64,000 bases of DNA, from the NCBI GenBank assembly GCA_016839555.1, contig JAEOUA010000012.1:248001-312000 (forward strand), given 5' to 3'. This DNA is from Promethearchaeota archaeon. Lineage in GTDB: Archaea > Asgardarchaeota > Lokiarchaeia > Sigyniarchaeales > SOKP01. The position numbers and the translations under genes are program-made. The notes beneath the pieces are model-generated. The model did no database searches and was not told the origin of the DNA. It saw only the letters and a program-made list of their open reading frames with translations. Shown piece by piece: positions 27,417-36,092 of the stretch (within the stretch, counting starts at the first letter, position 1; each line of letters starts with the position of its first letter).

Positions 27417-28088
27417 ATGAATATTGAAGAAGAGTACGAACGACTATATAATCATTGGTTCCAAGAGTTCAATGAAGCAGATTTAACAAGATTCTCACAA
27501 GAATTATTTAATAATTATAAAAACCTCATAGATTCTATTAATGAATTTGAACTTCATAAAGATGAAACGCTTGAAAACCAAATATTAAAAGAATATAAAA
27601 AAAACTTAAATTTTCTTTTTAATGATTTATTAAAAATCCGAAAGATAAAAATAATTAATGCTTCCCTTTCTCTTAAAGAAATTGATTTAAATTTGTTAAT
27701 CGAAGCAGAAAAATTATTATATCAAAACATTGTGGCTTCTATTAAAGGATTTGAAAAAATTAAGGCTCTCTTGACTAACTTAACCGATAAAAAATATAGT
27801 TTTGATGACTTACAAATATCTCTTAAATCTCAGGAAATATCAGAGCTTAATGAATCCCCCGCCATTCAACAAGATCAAAGATCTATTGAAGGAGATTATA
27901 TCGCAGAAGAAATAGAAGATAAAATTGAATATGGTCTTATCAGATTCTTGGAAAATAACCCAGCAATAGTAGGGATTGATCTTTTCAATTATGGCCCTTT
28001 TAAAAAAGAAGATGTCGTAAACTTACCTTATAAAAATGCTGTAATATTGGTTAATGAAAAAATAGCAGAATTCATTTCTATAAATTAG
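27417..28088 (+). CDS. gins51: GINS complex subunit (Gins51/Sld5-like)
   Basis: Component of the CMG replicative helicase. The N-terminal helical A domain has YERLYNHWFQEFNEADLTRF. A linker follows (about 135-165). The small C-terminal B domain VGIDLFNYGPFKKEDVVNLPYKNAVILVNE is the Gins51-type beta domain. At 223 residues it is ordinary for the family. It follows priS by 165 bases on the same strand and overlaps nop10 tail-to-tail by four bases. Confidence 0.85.
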   Translation: MNIEEEYERLYNHWFQEFNEADLTRFSQELFNNYKNLIDSINEFELHKDETLENQILKEYKKNLNFLFNDLLKIRKIKIINASLSLKEIDLNLLIEAEKLLYQNIVASIKGFEKIKALLTNLTDKKYSFDDLQISLKSQEISELNESPAIQQDQRSIEGDYIAEEIEDKIEYGLIRFLENNPAIVGIDLFNYGPFKKEDVVNLPYKNAVILVNEKIAEFISIN

Positions 28089-28276
28089 ATCTTATTGAAT
28101 TTTTCATCAAATTCCTTTTTAAAATATTCTATTCTATATTTTTGGTATTTATCAATTAGGGAAAACTTCGGAGGTATCGCATTAATCTGAGAACCTCCGC
28201 AATATGGACATTTTGATTGGGCATTTTTTAAACTGTATTTTCCACAATTTTTACATTTCTTTAAATATTTTGTCAT
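28085..28276 (-). CDS. nop10: H/ACA snoRNP protein Nop10
   Basis: Core protein of the H/ACA guide RNP that, with Cbf5, makes pseudouridines in rRNA. Zinc ribbon Cys 8/11/23/26 are followed by NAIPPKFSLIDKYQKYR, the conserved Nop10 linear motif. At 63 residues it has normal length. It lies 36 bases after aIF2-alpha on the same strand, a gene pairing conserved across archaea. Confidence 0.93.
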   Translation of the reverse strand: MTKYLKKCKNCGKYSLKNAQSKCPYCGGSQINAIPPKFSLIDKYQKYRIEYFKKEFDEKFNKI

Positions 28277-28312
28277 AAAGATCTTCTAATTTCTAAAAAT
28301 AAATATATCTAT

Positions 28313-29140
28313 TCAATCTCTAATAAATTCAAAAGTGCTTCCTTCATATTTCTTTGCTTTTCCTTCAATAATTTCGAGGCAATCAGATAATATATTTTCA
28401 CAATCTAAATAATCTTTAGAAATTACTTCAATTCGATAATATGGAGCCGCAATATAAGAAATCTTTAAATTTCTGGTATCTTTTGGATTATCTATTACTT
28501 TTTGAGCCTTAACTAAGGTTTTTTTTATTAATTCAACTCCATTTTCTTGGATAAATCGTAATTTGAGTTTTCCAATGATATTTACAATTGAGATTTCTAC
28601 ATTTTCATCCACAATCTTTAGGAATTTATCTTTAACTTCCTCAGAAACATCAGTAAGATTATTTAATATTTCTCTTCCATTTTCTTTTAACGATTCAACG
28701 GTTTCTTGATAATCATCATTAAAATATTCTAACACAGGAAAGCCTATTTGTTCATACGCATCATCTAAGGTCATATCATTATATTCTTCGACTAAAAATT
28801 GAAGTAAATTTTCTAGTTTTACCGCGTATTTCCATTCTTTCATTTTATTTTTACGCTGTGCAGAATTAGTCCTTCTCAGAGATAAATCCACATGTCCTTT
28901 TTCCGGGTCAACGCGAATTACTCTTAATACGATCTTTTGTCCTTCTCGTAAATGATTTCTAATGTTTTTTACCCAACGAGAGGATACTTCGGAAATATGA
29001 ACCATACCTCTGGCGTTTTTTTCTGAGGGTAATCCTTCATAATTTAAAATATCCACATATACATATTGATCTTGAATATCGGAAACCCTTGTAATTACAA
29101 AGTCTCCTTCTTTTGGGAAAGGTGTACGCGATTTGGGCAT
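28313..29140 (-). CDS. aif2a: Translation initiation factor aIF2 subunit alpha
   Basis: Subunit of the heterotrimeric aIF2 that brings initiator tRNA to the ribosome. An S1 domain covers about residues 9-85 (GDFVITRVSDIQDQYVYVDILNYEG; RVDPEKGHVDLSLRR). A helical domain and the C-terminal alpha/beta domain complete the usual 275 residues. Nop10 follows. The usual eL42-eS28-type upstream ribosomal genes are not here; a divergent hypothetical gene begins 156 bases away. Confidence 0.96.
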   Translation of the reverse strand: MPKSRTPFPKEGDFVITRVSDIQDQYVYVDILNYEGLPSEKNARGMVHISEVSSRWVKNIRNHLREGQKIVLRVIRVDPEKGHVDLSLRRTNSAQRKNKMKEWKYAVKLENLLQFLVEEYNDMTLDDAYEQIGFPVLEYFNDDYQETVESLKENGREILNNLTDVSEEVKDKFLKIVDENVEISIVNIIGKLKLRFIQENGVELIKKTLVKAQKVIDNPKDTRNLKISYIAAPYYRIEVISKDYLDCENILSDCLEIIEGKAKKYEGSTFEFIRD

Positions 29141-29296
29141 TATAATCTGTTTGAAAAATATTATTTTTATTTGCTTTCTTACAATCTTGTATCTATAAAC
29201 GATACATAGTTTTTTATTTTTATTCTTAAAATTCTAATTTTATCCATAACTTACTTCTTTATAACCATTATTAGTTTTCAATTTTACAATTTAATC

Positions 29297-29737
29297 ATGC
29301 CAAACTGGATAATACACAATAAATGGGCAAAAAAAGCAGGCATTCCCGAAAAGATTGCTGAATTTGTTGATAGAAGTATCGATTACGGTTCAAATTGGCT
29401 TCCTAAGGACCGTCAAGAATATGAAATTCACGAGGAAGGAGAGAATGAAAATAATTTTTATCGTCAATTAATTTTTTTTTATGACAATGATATTCTTCGA
29501 AAAAATTTTATAAAAGCCTGTTATTTACATCATATGCTCGATTATTTTAAGGAGACTTATGTGGATATTTACAATATAGAATTAGTATTTGAAAAATTTC
29601 TTGAAAATAAAGCTATTGTAAGAATTCAAGATAGTCAGGGAAATATCATAAATTTTGAAAATGAACTCAATGAGATTTTCCAATTAATACGCGATAATAA
29701 GACAGATTTATTTAAAGATATAAAAGAAACGTATTAA
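29297..29737 (+). CDS. Helical hypothetical protein, 146 aa
   Basis: Soluble helical protein with a histidine/aspartate-rich pattern: HNKWAKKAGI (7-16), CYLHHMLDYFKETY (76-89). The His/Asp positions are reminiscent of metal-binding helical proteins, but no known HD or ferritin spacing is complete. It starts ATGCCAAACTGGATA, divergent from aIF2-alpha. I do not recognise a family. Confidence 0.6.
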   Translation: MPNWIIHNKWAKKAGIPEKIAEFVDRSIDYGSNWLPKDRQEYEIHEEGENENNFYRQLIFFYDNDILRKNFIKACYLHHMLDYFKETYVDIYNIELVFEKFLENKAIVRIQDSQGNIINFENELNEIFQLIRDNKTDLFKDIKETY

Positions 29738-30087
29738 CTTGTTTTGTGTTGATAATTGCTGCTTAGACCCGATTCTCCTCATATAAAGCATTTCTCTTTC
29801 TTAGAAATTACCAAAAGCTTTTTAATCTACAAAGAATTTTCTTACGCACTCAAATCGATTCAAAATTGACATCTACAAATTTGAGGAAATGAATGATAAT
29901 TTCAATTCATAAGAAAAAAATTTTTACCACTTTTGAGGGGAGTTAATAGATCTCTTAACTATCTAAGTTAATCACTATCTTAACAATGTTGATATTGATC
30001 TTAACTTATAAAAAAAATAAGAATAGTCTTAAAAAAAGGATAAAAAAAAGAAAATATGAGTAAGCATTTATCACGCATTATACTTTT
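29738..30087. other. Intergenic region with clustered TTAAC repeats
   Basis: No convincing gene is seen. From 29941 to 30010 the pentamer TTAAC or its complement GTTAA occurs repeatedly, with ATCTTAAC present twice and TTAACT/AGTTAA forming a palindrome around 29956-29970. This could be an operator array or the edge of an exchanged segment. Confidence 0.4.
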
Positions 30088-30288
30088 TCAGAGCAATGAT
30101 TTTAATAAGATTACATCATTATTGAGAAAATCGAACAAAAATAAGAGATAAGCGGTATGTTCATAATTATGTGTCTTCAGATCTCGATGATAATTGTTCG
30201 AGTCTAAATATTTGTTGCCGATCTTGGTCGAAAAAAAATTATACAAAAAGTCTTTCTCTCTCTTGCTTAACCTTTGGATGATTTCCAC
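30088..30288 (-). CDS. Short hypothetical ORF, 66 aa
   Basis: Starts at GTG 30288 without an evident ribosome-binding sequence. The peptide (RLSKREKDFLYNFFSTKIG; later YLLFLFDFLNNDVILLKSLL) reads as protein rather than noise. The frame stays open upstream of the GTG and overlaps the end of the preceding minus-strand ORF. It may be a remnant of a larger broken gene in this disturbed patch. I do not recognise it. Confidence 0.35.
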   Translation of the reverse strand: MEIIQRLSKREKDFLYNFFSTKIGNKYLDSNNYHRDLKTHNYEHTAYLLFLFDFLNNDVILLKSLL

Positions 30289-30301
30289 GATAATCTTAAT
30301 C

Positions 30302-30586
30302 TTAAATAAATAATTTAGGATTAATTTTTTTAATTTTATCCTTTAATTCTTTTGCTTTTGTTTCATTTAACAAGCTTTTATCGATTTGTGCTAAAAATTC
30401 CTTTTTGTCACTTTTTTCAATTATAGATAATCCAAGAAATACTATTATTGATATTCTAGCATAATTAAAAATCTCGTTGGTAAATTTCTCGATATTGGGT
30501 TCTAATTTCTGCCATTTTTTCAGTTTGCTTTTTCTATCACTACCATGTAAAATTAAATTTTTTGAGGCTTTTAGAAAGGATTTTTC
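30302..30586 (-). pseudogene. Truncated minus-strand gene remnant without start codon
   Basis: A clean 94-residue reading frame ends at TAA 30302-30304 (…DKSLLNETKAKELKDKIKK…) but contains no Met or other usable start. In frame upstream it meets TAG at 30587-30589, beyond which the frame is open again for 21 codons back to ATG 30652. Codon use and composition look native. Either the 5' part was removed at a recombination junction near 30590, or a nonsense TAG interrupts a short gene that would overlap the plus-strand gene. I do not recognise it. Confidence 0.4.
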
Positions 30587-30662
30587 CTATACATATGGTA
30601 TTGTTTTGCCAGAATGTACATTTACATCAATTTCAGCCGAGGAAATTCTCATAATCACAAAT

Positions 30663-32369
30663 ATGTATTTATGGTTATACGAAGATTTTTTTGCAAAACA
30701 TAAAATAGACGCTTATACTCTTAGTTTTCAGGGTATTTCAATGGAAACACTTGTGGGTAAAGCCTTTTTTGAAATGGCAGAACAAATTTCAGCATGGGAT
30801 GATCATAGTTTTAAAGAAACCGATTGGTACTCTGCAGTAAAAAACACAGAGTATCATCAATTTGCAGATGACTTTATAAAAAAGTATGAGTTGTTGTTTG
30901 GTATGGAAGAAATTTCACTCTCAATTGAAAAAAGAAATGGATTAATAAAGGAGTTATCTATTTATAGATTTTTGAGAAATAACTTTGAAAAAGAAATCAA
31001 GAATACGGGAACGGAAATTTTCAAAGGTGCACAAGAATATTATTTCAAAGAAAATGGGATCCTTCTCTCTGAGACAAAACTATGTGAGAAAATGTTTCTT
31101 AATGAATATTACACTGCAGTAAATTTGAGAAGGCGTAGTATGAGCCGAGATATAATGTTTAAAGTGGAGATGTTTATATTATATGACCTTACTAATGTAG
31201 AGTTTCAGCGAGAACTTTTAGATAAAATAGATAAATGGAGAGACGAACATAATGATAAGTCCGTTTATGCTTTACAGGACACCATAAACAGGGAAATTAT
31301 CTATAAAATATTACATCTCTGGCGTAAATTGCACGGAGAAACTATAACGGTGGCAGATTTAGAAAAAATAAGAAATGAGAGATTTAATGAATATAGGAAT
31401 ACCAAAGATAAATCCTTCTTCAAACATAATGTAAATTATCAAAGTGATAGATATGGAAAATCGTGGGGAGTATTTGAAAAGTTTGTTTTAGACAATTTTG
31501 AGGAATTTCAAAACAATAAAGAAATCAAAGCACTTCTCAAAGAAATTAGGCATTATAAAAGTATAACAAGTGGAGGAACCTTACCAAATCATGATCCTAA
31601 ATTTAAATCAGAAGGGATGAAGACCTTTCAAACATATTATCCAATTCGATTTACAATGGGATTAGACCTCTTAACATGTCAATTTTTAGATTTGCTTGGG
31701 AAGGAAGTTCGACATCATCCTAATCAGAATCCAGAAATGTTGTTTATGTTTACAAAAGATAAGAATTCACCTGGCGGGTACCGAGTTGAACTTATATTAA
31801 TAGATAAAAGGGTTCACGGCTATCGTGGAATAACGGATGGCAGTAAGATTATACAACTTCATGGCAGGTCTCTATTTATAAAGGAGAGAAATGAAATCAT
31901 AAAAGCGCGAATGAAACATCTTATTGATTTATCGATTAAGACTAAGGGAATGTCTCCTAAACAATGCGAAGCGTTCTTAAGAAAAGAGTTTAAGAATAAG
32001 CAAGTCACTATTCAGGGCACTAAAGGATTGTTTGATGTTAAATTATGGGGATCTATTGACAAATTGGGCATAGAAGGCTTATCGAAAGATAACATGGATG
32101 ATTTTATTCAAAGATGGTTAAAATGGAATTTTGACAAAGTCAGTGAAAAAGAATGGTTTGAAGATAATGGTTATAAAGAATTTTACGAAAAATGGCTTCA
32201 ATTCAAAACAGAGATATTACGGGATATGAGAGAATATAACAAATTTGACCCAGAAAAGCTTTCTCAATCAGAAAAAGAACTTCTTGAATCTTACTTTTCT
32301 TATTGGTTTATTAATGTTTATCTCGAAAACGAACATTTCCCCGATGGATTCAACCCTTTTTCCCCATAA
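30663..32369 (+). CDS. Large unrecognised protein (~570-590 aa) in a disturbed accessory patch
   Basis: Soluble protein with helical N-terminal half, a central segment (YYPIRFTMGLDLLTC; RHHPNQNPEMLFMFTKD; GGYRVELILIDKRVHGYRG) that looks like a beta-rich core, and an acidic helical C-terminus ending FPDGFNPFSP. No transposase, integrase or polymerase motif is found. ATG 30663 is the first ATG. The frame remains open upstream to 30477 and reads like protein back to about 30600 (TTG 30606 possible), but before 30590 it only mirrors a minus-strand frame. The true start is therefore uncertain, or the gene is 5'-truncated. Probably horizontally acquired. Confidence 0.6.
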   Translation: MYLWLYEDFFAKHKIDAYTLSFQGISMETLVGKAFFEMAEQISAWDDHSFKETDWYSAVKNTEYHQFADDFIKKYELLFGMEEISLSIEKRNGLIKELSIYRFLRNNFEKEIKNTGTEIFKGAQEYYFKENGILLSETKLCEKMFLNEYYTAVNLRRRSMSRDIMFKVEMFILYDLTNVEFQRELLDKIDKWRDEHNDKSVYALQDTINREIIYKILHLWRKLHGETITVADLEKIRNERFNEYRNTKDKSFFKHNVNYQSDRYGKSWGVFEKFVLDNFEEFQNNKEIKALLKEIRHYKSITSGGTLPNHDPKFKSEGMKTFQTYYPIRFTMGLDLLTCQFLDLLGKEVRHHPNQNPEMLFMFTKDKNSPGGYRVELILIDKRVHGYRGITDGSKIIQLHGRSLFIKERNEIIKARMKHLIDLSIKTKGMSPKQCEAFLRKEFKNKQVTIQGTKGLFDVKLWGSIDKLGIEGLSKDNMDDFIQRWLKWNFDKVSEKEWFEDNGYKEFYEKWLQFKTEILRDMREYNKFDPEKLSQSEKELLESYFSYWFINVYLENEHFPDGFNPFSP

Positions 32370-32466
32370 TTAAGAGAATTGCGGGTTATTTAAATATATG
32401 AATCATTATTAAATAGTAAGATATAATTTTTTAATCATGTGCATTATTATATAATTGTAATAGAGA

Positions 32467-32994
32467 ATGAAAGGCGAAGAATTGATCAAACCCCCCAGAA
32501 AATATGTTATTCATAATCCGCGGTTGCGTAAAATCCGCAAGGAGTTTAGAACGCTTATTAAATTGGCAGTGATCGATGAATACGACCGGTTGCGAGGTTT
32601 AGAAAAATTATACAATGAAAGGCAACTATATAATAATATTGAATTAACCTCTGCCCAAAAGAAGCGCAGAGGCTATTTATCAAGAATGCGCTTATTTCTT
32701 GAGCACTGCTTCCATAGCTCTATATGCGTATGCGCCTATAAAAGGGGGCTTCGCGATGCTGATGTTAGCGGGGACCGTGTGAGGTGCACTGAAGTCGTAT
32801 TTAATTCTTTATATCCAAATTCAAATTGTATAGTGGAGAAAGTCTTTTATTCGCTTGAAACTTTTAAGCGTGGAGGGGAAGGTTTCTTGGCAGTTTATAA
32901 AGAAGATGAGCGATTGTGTCGGAAGTCAGGTATAGGCTTTGTTTCATACCAAGAAGCAAAAACGCCTAAAAGAATGTATAAATTTTCAACGTAA
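32467..32994 (+). CDS. Unrecognised basic protein of atypical composition, 175 aa
   Basis: Arginine-rich soluble protein (RLRKIRKEFRTLIK; KKRRGYLSRMRLFLEHC) with Cys clustered near 90-95 (CFHSSICVC) and DADVSGDRVRC around 107. It uses CG-containing codons (cgg, cgc, gcg) far more than neighbours, which suggests recent transfer. It lies 98 bases after the large unknown gene on the same strand; the two may form one foreign module. The pattern SSICVCAYKRGLRDADVSGDRVR could be RNA- or DNA-binding, but I assign no function. Confidence 0.6.
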   Translation: MKGEELIKPPRKYVIHNPRLRKIRKEFRTLIKLAVIDEYDRLRGLEKLYNERQLYNNIELTSAQKKRRGYLSRMRLFLEHCFHSSICVCAYKRGLRDADVSGDRVRCTEVVFNSLYPNSNCIVEKVFYSLETFKRGGEGFLAVYKEDERLCRKSGIGFVSYQEAKTPKRMYKFST

Positions 32995-33386
32995 AACATT
33001 CATTTTTTTGCTTGTGAGAAGGTTTTGGATTTTTTAATTATTTGTATTTAATTAAAATTAAAATTATAATAAAATTTATAGTAATTAAGTTTTCTAAGGT
33101 CTTAAGAAAGGATTTTAAAGGGTTTCTTCTATAATTTTTTAAAAAAGTTTTTAATTTAAAGGTTTCTTAGTGGTTTCTGTTTAATTAAAATCTTACTCTT
33201 TAATGTCAAAAGAGGGACTAAAAATTAGTATCTTAATGTTTTTATTAATCTAAATATTTTAATCTTAAAGTAAAATTTTTATGATATGATACTTTTCAAT
33301 ATTCACAATATTTTAGTTTCTTTAATAAATATTGTTCTATTTAATTTAATATAATTGAAATGAAGAAATAATGAAAAGTGATATTA
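32995..33386. other. Intergenic region upstream of aEF1A, no gene seen
   Basis: 392 AT-rich bases with stops in all frames. They should contain the strong aEF1A promoter. Two imperfect copies of AAAGG(G)TTTCTT occur near 33120 and 33165. No terminal repeat bounding the foreign-looking genes to the left could be found. Confidence 0.4.
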
Positions 33387-34685
33387 ATGGCTGATAAACC
33401 ACATTTGAATTTAGTCATAATAGGTCATATAGATCATGGAAAATCTACCATGATGGGAGCCTTATTAATACAGACTGGCGCGGTCAGTGAAAGAGAAGCA
33501 AGAGAATTAGAAAAAATCGCAAAAGAATATGACAGAGACACATGGAGTTATGCTTATGTATTTGATAGATTGAAGGAAGAACGACAAAGAGGTATTACAA
33601 TCGACCTAGCCTTCCGTAAATTTGAGACAGAAAGCAAATATTTCACTATAATTGACGCACCAGGCCACAGGGATTTCGTAAAGAACATGATTACTGGAGC
33701 AAGTCAAGCAGATGCAGCAATTTTAGTAGTGTCTGGAAAGAAAGGGGAAATGGAGGTTGGCTTAGCCGCAAATGGTCAAACAAGGGAACATGCCTATTTA
33801 GCACAGACCTTAGGGGTTAAACAAATGGTTGTCGCTATCAATAAAGCTGATGTGTGGGATTATGATGAAAAGCGCTATAAAGAATGCGTGGATGCAGTTT
33901 CCGCTTTATTAAAGAATATAGGATTCAAGGTGAGTGATATTCCTTTTGTACCTGTAAGTGGTCTTAAGGGAGAAAATCTAACAAAACCTTCCGATAAATT
34001 TCCTTGGTATGATGGGCCCACCTTAATTGAAGCTATCGATAAATTTACACTGCCTGAGAAACCTCTTGACAAGCCTTTAAGGATTCCTATTCAAGATGCG
34101 TATAGAATTAAGGGTACTGGTGTGGTTCCTGTAGGAAGAGTTGAGACGGGAGTATTAAAGAAAGGAGATAACATTATAATTGAACCTGGCGGATTTACAG
34201 GGGAGATTCGAAGCATAGAAATGCATCATGAAGAGATTCCTAAAGCAGAGCCAGGTGATAATGTAGGGTTCAGCATAAGAGGTCTTAATATGGAGGATGT
34301 ACACAGAGGCGATGTATTATCCCATCCTGATAGTCCATGTACTGTGATTAATCCTAGTGGTAACTGGACCGGACAGATCATAGTTATTTGGCATCCTACA
34401 GCAGTTGCGCAAGGTTATACCCCTGTAATTCATGCTCATACCGCACAAATTGCTGCGAAGTTCATCCAATTAAATAAGAAATTAGATCAAAAAACTAGCG
34501 CTGTGATAGAAGATAATCCAAAGTTCATTAAGAAAAATGAAGCCGCAATCGTGACCTTGTCACCTATTAAAAAGCTTTGCTTGGAAAAGTACGAGGATAT
34601 TCCGGAACTCGGGAGATTCGCAATCCGAGACATGGGAAGAACTGTGGCAGTTGGAATAGTTAAAGACATTAAGACGGGCGCATAA
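33387..34685 (+). CDS. tef1: Translation elongation factor aEF1A
   Basis: GTPase that delivers aminoacyl-tRNA to the ribosome. G1 GHIDHGKST is at residues 13-21, with DAPGHRDFVKNMITGASQADAA for G3 and NKADVWDYDE for G4. Domains 2 and 3 follow (TGVVPVGRVETGVLK; IWHPTAVAQGYTPVIHAHTAQIA). Start ATG 33387 (MADKPHLNLV) is preferred over an upstream GTG at 33378, because it matches the family N-terminus and follows GTGAT. At 432 residues it is complete. A T-run follows the stop. Confidence 0.97.
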   Translation: MADKPHLNLVIIGHIDHGKSTMMGALLIQTGAVSEREARELEKIAKEYDRDTWSYAYVFDRLKEERQRGITIDLAFRKFETESKYFTIIDAPGHRDFVKNMITGASQADAAILVVSGKKGEMEVGLAANGQTREHAYLAQTLGVKQMVVAINKADVWDYDEKRYKECVDAVSALLKNIGFKVSDIPFVPVSGLKGENLTKPSDKFPWYDGPTLIEAIDKFTLPEKPLDKPLRIPIQDAYRIKGTGVVPVGRVETGVLKKGDNIIIEPGGFTGEIRSIEMHHEEIPKAEPGDNVGFSIRGLNMEDVHRGDVLSHPDSPCTVINPSGNWTGQIIVIWHPTAVAQGYTPVIHAHTAQIAAKFIQLNKKLDQKTSAVIEDNPKFIKKNEAAIVTLSPIKKLCLEKYEDIPELGRFAIRDMGRTVAVGIVKDIKTGA

Positions 34686-34716
34686 GCGCCTCGAATTGAA
34701 GCGATTAAGTATTTGG

Positions 34717-34730
34717 TTCCTTTTTTTTAA
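34717..34730 (+). terminator. T-rich terminator after aEF1A
   Basis: A run of eight T residues about 35 bases after the aEF1A stop fits the oligo-T termination signals of archaeal RNA polymerase. It is sequence-only evidence in an AT-rich genome. Confidence 0.35.
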
Positions 34731-34919
34731 AAATTAAAAATTATTTATTTTTGCATTTTATTTTTTCTAACTTATTATTAAAACTGTTTTTCATTATATA
34801 TTCTGCAAGTCTTATTCTATTTGAAAAAATCGACTAAATAATACCTAAATATTATTTTATTTTTTCATACAAGCTTTCTTTGTATTTCTTAAGGTATATT
34901 ATACAAGAAGGCTATAAAA

Positions 34920-35390
34920 GTGATTGAAAGAAAGAGTAAAATTTGCTTCATTGGGTCAGCGGAAGTTGGAAAAACTTCCTTGGTGTCCCTACTTCAAGGC
35001 AAACAGCTTGAAGGGTTAACACCCACTGTTGGTCTTGAGATTGAGGACTCCATTTTGGATGGGAAAAAATGTGCAATTTGGGATTTGGGGGGCCAAAAAA
35101 GGTTTCAATTTTTATGGAAGGATTTTTTACGGTCTTCTGGTTTAACCGTATTAGTCTGTGATTCTACGGAAGAAAATATTGTGGAAACTAAAGAAATTTT
35201 GGAAAGATTTTCAACTCATTTAGGTTCTAAAGTAATAGCCATAGCTAATAAGCAAGATCTTGAAAGCTCTCTGAATCCTCAAACTATAGAGAAGAAATTA
35301 GGTATAAAAACATATGGAATGAGCGCCCTAAGGACAGAATTGAGAGAAAAATTGCGAAATATATTAGAGCATGAATTCTCAACCGAATAA
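34920..35390 (+). CDS. Arf-like small GTPase
   Basis: Ras-superfamily GTPase of Arf/Sar type. P-loop GSAEVGKT is at 12-19, switch-I Thr in TPTVG (34-38), WDLGGQ at 54-59 (the Arf-type switch II), NKQD at 110-113, and SA at 135-136. At 156 residues it is slightly short. It lacks the Gly2 needed for myristoylation and has no C-terminal Cys for prenylation. The start is GTG. It stands alone 234 bases after aEF1A. Asgard genomes encode many such GTPases; a membrane or cytoskeleton role is inferred only from family. Confidence 0.9.
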   Translation: MIERKSKICFIGSAEVGKTSLVSLLQGKQLEGLTPTVGLEIEDSILDGKKCAIWDLGGQKRFQFLWKDFLRSSGLTVLVCDSTEENIVETKEILERFSTHLGSKVIAIANKQDLESSLNPQTIEKKLGIKTYGMSALRTELREKLRNILEHEFSTE

Positions 35391-35394
35391 AAAT

Positions 35395-35415
35395 CTTTAT
35401 CTTTTTTTTCTCGTT
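35395..35415 (+). terminator. T-rich terminator after the GTPase gene
   Basis: A T-run (CTTTTTTTTCTCG type) lies within 20 bases of the stop codon, where the next gene converges. Sequence-only evidence. Confidence 0.35.
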
Positions 35416-35522
35416 ATTAATGGCTTTTTTCAAACGAGAATTCAAGTTTTAAGTATTATCTTAATATCTATTAGAAATTCGCAAATTGTATACATTAAAT
35501 AAAAATTAAAAATAGAACTGTT

Positions 35523-36092
35523 TTAATAATCTTTAAATATTCTTCCGATAATATGAGCCATTCTTACGGCTTCTGGAAGTTTAGAATCGATGCAACATTT
35601 TTTTAATACTTCCTGAGCTTCCATTAGATCAATACCTATTTTATGAAAATAGAGGGGTGAAAAGCCAGCAGCAGTTTCAATTTTAGTTTCATAGAGATTA
35701 CCCGCATTAAATATATTTTTCATTTTCTTCTTATATGTTTTTGGAAATCTATGTATAAGAGCCTTTTTTACAGAATCAAGATCTACCTCTCGTTCAGTTA
35801 TCGCAATCAGTGGTTTCTGGGTCTTTTTATATATTTCTTTCATATCTATTAAATTAAAGCCTCCAAATGTAATGGTATGCGTACAGACATATTGAATATG
35901 CTTCTTATTTTTTGAAATTAAGTCAATTATTTTCTTAGTAGCGTTTTTTCCATCAATTTTAATTTTTCTTTTTTCAACCTTCACAAGTCGAGTTCCCTGA
36001 CAAATAACGCCAATTAAAAAGGTATAATCTTTACCATTTTTCAGCCTAAAAGTGGCATCATCAATTCCTAATACAATCGGGTGGTCTTTCAT
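35523..36092 (-). CDS. DUF99 family protein (endonuclease V-like fold)
   Basis: Conserved archaeal family related in fold to endonuclease V. GIDDATF (9-15) gives the first acidic motif. LIGVICQGTRLVKVEKRKIKIDG, then FGGFNLIDM and a late EAVRMAHIIGRIF complete the usual pattern. 189 residues is normal length. Biochemical function is unproven. It overlaps the upstream RNase III-like gene by four bases, indicating translational coupling. Confidence 0.9.
   Translation of the reverse strand: MKDHPIVLGIDDATFRLKNGKDYTFLIGVICQGTRLVKVEKRKIKIDGKNATKKIIDLISKNKKHIQYVCTHTITFGGFNLIDMKEIYKKTQKPLIAITEREVDLDSVKKALIHRFPKTYKKKMKNIFNAGNLYETKIETAAGFSPLYFHKIGIDLMEAQEVLKKCCIDSKLPEAVRMAHIIGRIFKDY

Noticed and set aside
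30477..30662. N-terminal lead of the large unknown protein from TTG 30477
   Set aside because: Before about 30590 it only mirrors a protein-like minus-strand frame; a signal-peptide reading of that hydrophobic stretch is probably an artefact.
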